The notes beneath the pieces are model-generated. The model ran no database searches and was not told the DNA's origin. It worked only from the letters and a program-made list of their open reading frames with translations. From JBCCXL01 sp039191605 (lineage in GTDB: Bacteria > Acidobacteriota > Thermoanaerobaculia > Multivoradales > JAHZIX01), in assembly GCA_039191605.1 (NCBI GenBank), contig JBCCXL010000008.1:124001-188000 (forward strand): a DNA stretch of 64,000 nt, written 5' to 3'. This document shows, one piece after another, positions 60,795-64,000 of the stretch (positions are counted from its first letter, which is position 1; every line of letters starts with the position of its first letter). Both the position numbers and the translations under genes were made by a program.

Positions 60795-61154
60795 ATGAAC
60801 CGACTCGCATTTATATGTTTGTCTTTCGTACTTTGCCTCGCCTTATTAGCTTTGGCCCCCACGGTGGGTTCCGGGGTGGCCGAAGCGCAATTTCACCAGG
60901 ATCCTGGGGATACTTGCCTCGGACCTGATGATCCCTTCTGTGAGCCGGGTGGGTTTAGTTGGCCAGGCGATGGAGGAAGCTCCGGAATTTGTCAGAATTG
61001 TGAGCCCGAGCCCGTCTGGGTAGATGGTGCTACTCGACTAATTCTCCAATGTGTTAATGCATCGCTTCCAGGACCATTTCGCAAGGATTGTAGTGACAAC
61101 TCAGACGGAGACTGTTGGTTATCGGGCGCACTTTGCGTGGTCCAGCAAGCCTGA
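60795..61154 (+). CDS. Secreted 8-cysteine peptide, copy 2
   Basis: The 119-residue product shares the signal peptide and the block QFHQDPGDTCLGPDDPFC with copy 1. It keeps the same C-x2-C-x16-C-x12-C-x7-C-x6-C spacing and the ending CVVQQA. Between the cysteines the residues are largely different (CQNCEPEP here, CKECKVFE in copy 1). GGAG precedes the ATG. The large secreted protein gene starts 10 bp after the stop. The pattern of a conserved ends and a variable loop interior is like that of cystine-knot or toxin-type peptides, but function is unknown. Confidence 0.8.
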   Translation: MNRLAFICLSFVLCLALLALAPTVGSGVAEAQFHQDPGDTCLGPDDPFCEPGGFSWPGDGGSSGICQNCEPEPVWVDGATRLILQCVNASLPGPFRKDCSDNSDGDCWLSGALCVVQQA

Positions 61155-61164
61155 GGGGGCAGCC

Positions 61165-63657
61165 ATGGCGCGCGCGTCCATCGTTCTTGTCTCGGCGCTT
61201 CTTCCCACGCTTCTTGTTGCGGCCTCTGACCGCCTGAACGCGACTTCCCGGAGCTTTGCGATCGAATCGGGAGTGCAGGAGATTCATCTGCGATGGGCTG
61301 GGGAGGAGATCGTTGGGAGCTCTCCCGAGGGTCTTCCCTGCAGCCCCCTGACTCTCAGTTTTACGCCCGCGGACTCTTCGCCGGTCGCCTCTCCCTCGAG
61401 TGTGACCTTGGAGGTCATCGTTCCGGCGGCTGAGACGACTCTGGCCTGGCCGTGGCCGGAGCTACGGCAGGAAGGGCGGCTGACTGCTGAGAGCTCCAGC
61501 TGCTGGACTCCCGAGCTCTCGCTTGTGCCGGGCGCCGGTCGAGAGGTGGTGCTCCCGATCTGGCCGGCGGCGACGCTCAGCGGCGAGCTTCGGGCGGAGA
61601 GCGCTTCGAGTCCCGATCAGGAGCAGAATCCTGCAACGCTCACTCTAGGCCTCGAGAGCCCTCCGTCGAGTGTCGGAACGAAGGGGCTTTCCCGTGGAGG
61701 AGCGGCATCGATTCGAGTCCCTCCGTCCAAGGTCTCTTGCAGGGTGGTGAGAAGCGAAAGCGCCGATGGTGAAGACCGTTGGAGCTGCCTCGTTCCCCGA
61801 GCGACACTCGACCTGCGCTTCGGAGCGGCCGGTTTTGCTCCGGTCTATCGGTGGGACCAGGAGCCGCCGAGAGGAGACAAATGGAAGCTGGCGGCCCTCA
61901 GGCTACAGCGAGAAGCGACCTTGGCAGGTTGGCTGCGGGTGGCCGAGGTGCGCAAGCTGCCGAGGGATGTCTGGGTCGAAGCGCTGCCGGAACGTATTGG
62001 AGAGGTGACTGTGTTTGGTCTAGAGGAGCGCCTCGATCGGCGCCTAGTGGAGGGGGACGTCACAGATCGCGGCTTCTTCCAGCTCCGAGGCCTCGAGCCG
62101 GGGCGCTACCGTCTGGTCGCTGGAGCCGCTGGTTTCGCCAATGCGGTGGTCGGTGGGGTCCAAATCCTCGAGCAGGCCGAGACCCTGCTGCCTCAGCCAG
62201 TAGAGCTCCAGGCTCCAGCTCAGCTGGAGTTGGTGGTGACTCCGGGGCTCGACCCGCGGGGCCTGCCGCTGGAGATCGAGTGGTGGGGAAAGAGCCTGAG
62301 TGGAGAAGAGGAGCGAACGGTTTACCCGTTGAGAAGTGACGGGTCTTGGCTCAGCCCGCCACTTTCGCCCGGTCGTCATTACGTCGCGGTTCGAAGTTCG
62401 GGATGGGCGCAGTGGAAGCAGGAAAAGGTGGAGCTATCGCCCGGGAAGCAGACACATTTCCTCGACCTACCTTTTTATGAGGTCGAAGGTGTTGTCGAGT
62501 GGCCTCGAGAGGCTCTCGAAGTCCTCGGGGATCGCGGCTGGCGCGGAGCTCGGGGACCCTTTGCCGATGCCAGCCTGTGGCTGACGGGGACCAGGCGAGA
62601 CCGGAATCGGGCTCAAATGGATCTCGAGGCTCATGACGGAAGCGCGGAAGATGGTTTGTCCTTCACGGGCGTCCTGGCGCAAGCGGGGCGCTGGTACCCC
62701 AAGCTCCGTCTTCCCGCTCTGGGAGAGTGGGTTCACTTCGAGCCGGTTGAGGTCCAGCCTCAGGATGGAGGACAGGCGCAGCGCTTGACGCTTCGCGTTC
62801 CCTCCGGAAGTCTCCTAGTGGAGGTTGTCGACTCTGAGGGACAGCCGATTCCCGGTGCTGACCTGCGGCTCTCTATGGAAGGGAACGATCTCAACGCTCA
62901 ACCGATCCAGGTGCGAACCGATCGCGAGGGTTTGGCGAGGATGAGCTTTCTGCGGGAGGGAGAGCACCGGCTGGTCGCGAGAGCGATGTCTCGAGCTGCC
63001 GTCCGCGCCCGAGTGCGGATCGAGGGATCGGAGCATCGGGAGCGTCTCGAGCTTCCTGGCCGAACGATTCTCCATGGGCGGCTTGTGGATCCGCAGGGCA
63101 AACCGCTTCTCGGAGCGCAGTTGATTGGACTACCCAAGTCCTGCGCTGACGGCGAGGAATGTCAGTATGTTCCCGGTTCGGTGAACGCGACAACTTCGTT
63201 GGACGGTCGATTCGAGCTGAATGTTGGCGAGAACGCCTCGGAGCTAAAGCTCTTCCTGTTGGCTCCCGGTCAGGCGCTGACATTGCGCACGCTGCGGGTG
63301 CCGTCGGCCGATAGTGATTCGGTAGGACGCTCTATGGCTCACCCCATCACTCTCCAGACAGAGGGGCAAGGCGGAACTCTCTATCTTCCCGAGGACTTCG
63401 TCGCTGCCGGCCTCCAGGTCAGTCTCGATGGCGTGCCGATCACGAGCAGTCTACTGCGCCGATGGGCTCAGGCACATGGCAGCAAGCCTACTGTTGACGG
63501 CCTCTGGCCAATCCCCCAGCTCGAGTCCGCTACCTATCAAGCCTGCTGGTGGACTGCCGACAATTCTCAGTTCTTCGGCTGTGAGGAGGTGCACCTCAGC
63601 CCTGGAGGAGAGGCTTTTCTTCAGCCGCCGGATCAGGTGGCTAAGGCACTCGAATAG
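61165..63657 (+). CDS. Large secreted protein with carboxypeptidase-regulatory-like domains, copy 2
   Basis: The 830-residue product has a signal peptide (SIVLVSALLPTLLVAAS) and the same domain order as the 57834 product (SSSCWTPELSL, GFAPVYRWDQ, GFFQLRGLEPGRYRLVAG, VDSEGQPIPGADLRL, GRLVDPQGKPLLGAQLIGLP). The C-terminal half is better conserved than the N-terminus. ATG 61165 with GAGGGGG upstream is chosen over 61051, which overlaps the peptide gene. It is probably expressed with the 8-cysteine peptide. No catalytic motif is seen; a scaffold or binding role is possible. Confidence 0.8.
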   Translation: MARASIVLVSALLPTLLVAASDRLNATSRSFAIESGVQEIHLRWAGEEIVGSSPEGLPCSPLTLSFTPADSSPVASPSSVTLEVIVPAAETTLAWPWPELRQEGRLTAESSSCWTPELSLVPGAGREVVLPIWPAATLSGELRAESASSPDQEQNPATLTLGLESPPSSVGTKGLSRGGAASIRVPPSKVSCRVVRSESADGEDRWSCLVPRATLDLRFGAAGFAPVYRWDQEPPRGDKWKLAALRLQREATLAGWLRVAEVRKLPRDVWVEALPERIGEVTVFGLEERLDRRLVEGDVTDRGFFQLRGLEPGRYRLVAGAAGFANAVVGGVQILEQAETLLPQPVELQAPAQLELVVTPGLDPRGLPLEIEWWGKSLSGEEERTVYPLRSDGSWLSPPLSPGRHYVAVRSSGWAQWKQEKVELSPGKQTHFLDLPFYEVEGVVEWPREALEVLGDRGWRGARGPFADASLWLTGTRRDRNRAQMDLEAHDGSAEDGLSFTGVLAQAGRWYPKLRLPALGEWVHFEPVEVQPQDGGQAQRLTLRVPSGSLLVEVVDSEGQPIPGADLRLSMEGNDLNAQPIQVRTDREGLARMSFLREGEHRLVARAMSRAAVRARVRIEGSEHRERLELPGRTILHGRLVDPQGKPLLGAQLIGLPKSCADGEECQYVPGSVNATTSLDGRFELNVGENASELKLFLLAPGQALTLRTLRVPSADSDSVGRSMAHPITLQTEGQGGTLYLPEDFVAAGLQVSLDGVPITSSLLRRWAQAHGSKPTVDGLWPIPQLESATYQACWWTADNSQFFGCEEVHLSPGGEAFLQPPDQVAKALE

Positions 63658-63695
63658 GAAGGACCGTGAAAAGCCTTCCTATTTGCCGCCCCGCC

Positions 63696-64000
63696 CTACT
63701 TCCGGCTTTCCCCAACGATCGCCTCGAGGGCCTGAGTCAGCGGACCGAGGATGGTTTGGTCCGTGCGGAACCCGAAGCTCAGGGTTTGGAGAACATCGCC
63801 ATGGTCGATGATCTGGCCGGTCACCTCGATGTGCCCAAGGCTCAGAAGCCGAAGGGTCAGATGCTCGTCGGAGTAGTTTTCTCCGAGGACTGCTTCGTCC
63901 TGAATACCGGCCTCGATTCGCTGCAGAGAGGCGAGGAATTCCTCTAGGTTGTCGAAAGCGAAGTCGCGGCGGCATTGAAGCCCGCTGGAGTGGACGACTA
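63696..64000 (-). CDS. Partial gene, WapI-type immunity-like protein (3' end only)
   Basis: An open frame of 101 codons runs from the right window edge to a stop at 63698-63696; the start is outside the window. The translated part contains FDNLEEFLASLQRI, LTLRLLSLGHIEVTGQI and LSFGFRTDQTILGPLTQAL. The pattern of a GHI/V-E-V-x-G strand followed by F-x-T-D-Q-T is typical of WapI-family immunity proteins and related domains. Plus-strand frames here are its shadows. If it is an immunity protein, a toxin gene may lie to the right of the window. It converges with the 61165 gene, 38 bp between stops. Confidence 0.7.
   Translation of the reverse strand, partial: VVHSSGLQCRRDFAFDNLEEFLASLQRIEAGIQDEAVLGENYSDEHLTLRLLSLGHIEVTGQIIDHGDVLQTLSFGFRTDQTILGPLTQALEAIVGESRK

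Larger units (their letters stand above)
60465..63657 (+). repeat. 3.34-kb tandem duplication, copy 2
   Basis: Second copy of the module at 57120-60314: upstream region, 8-cysteine peptide gene and large secreted protein gene in the same order and spacing. No third copy follows; a convergent minus-strand gene begins at 63696. Confidence 0.88.

Noticed and set aside
57120..63657. Composite transposon as explanation for the 3.34-kb duplication
   Set aside because: No transposase, terminal inverted repeats or target-site duplication were seen; the divergence between copies fits an old tandem duplication.
63666..63947. Plus-strand ORF of 93 codons at the right end
   Set aside because: It is antisense to the minus-strand partial gene, whose translation has a coherent family-like pattern; it has no ribosome binding site of note.

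Overview
The window looks like a chromosomal segment of a high-GC Acidobacteriota bacterium, probably close to Thermoanaerobaculia. Supporting signs are a VWFA-related protein of the acidobacterial (TIGR03436-like) type, a winged-helix/PD40-repeat regulator, an ECF sigma factor of the type common in Acidobacteriota and Planctomycetota, a Ser/Thr kinase with TPRs next to sigma factors, and outer-membrane (TonB) genes. No rRNA, tRNA, transposase or CRISPR array was seen.

Layout. 1-1500: two tandem ~770-bp units, each with three short ORFs (33-44 codons) whose products all end in a G-P-x-I/V-D-P-N/D-G motif, each with its own ribosome binding site and mostly preceded by a GC-rich hairpin. Three XRE-type regulator genes follow (1.77-3.93 kb). 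4-10 kb: a winged-helix/beta-propeller regulator divergent from an ECF sigma factor with a secreted beta-propeller-like protein, then a beta-lactamase-fold serine hydrolase. 10.2-15.1 kb: a DUF2891/HExxH peptidase fusion, then sulfotransferase, sugar-phosphate transferase and DegT aminotransferase genes. 15.3-22.3 kb: an island of three sigma factors, a receptor-like Ser/Thr kinase and two paralogous proteins of unknown function, part of it clearly AT-rich. 22.7-28.6 kb: a membrane NDP-sugar 4,6-dehydratase and two polytopic membrane proteins, which complete a surface-glycan locus with the 12-15 kb genes. 29-38 kb: a TonB-dependent receptor with a Kelch/PQQ double propeller, an NDP-sugar epimerase, a lipoprotein and the VWFA protein. 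38-47 kb: a membrane protein, hemG and hemE (late heme synthesis), an FHA/AAA+/Fis regulator and hutU. 46.4-57.1 kb: a very large histidine kinase, a lipoprotein, a PsiD-like pyruvoyl decarboxylase and a secreted S9 peptidase. 57.1-63.7 kb: a 3.34-kb tandem duplication, each copy with an 8-cysteine secreted peptide and a ~830-aa secreted multi-domain protein. The right end holds the 3' part of a minus-strand gene resembling WapI-type immunity proteins.

The strongest candidates for undescribed biology are the short-peptide array with its XRE regulators at the left end and the duplicated cysteine-framework peptide system at the right end. A third is the sigma/kinase island, where duplication has made a chimeric sigma factor. 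All functional statements come from motif recognition by eye; no database search or computation was run.
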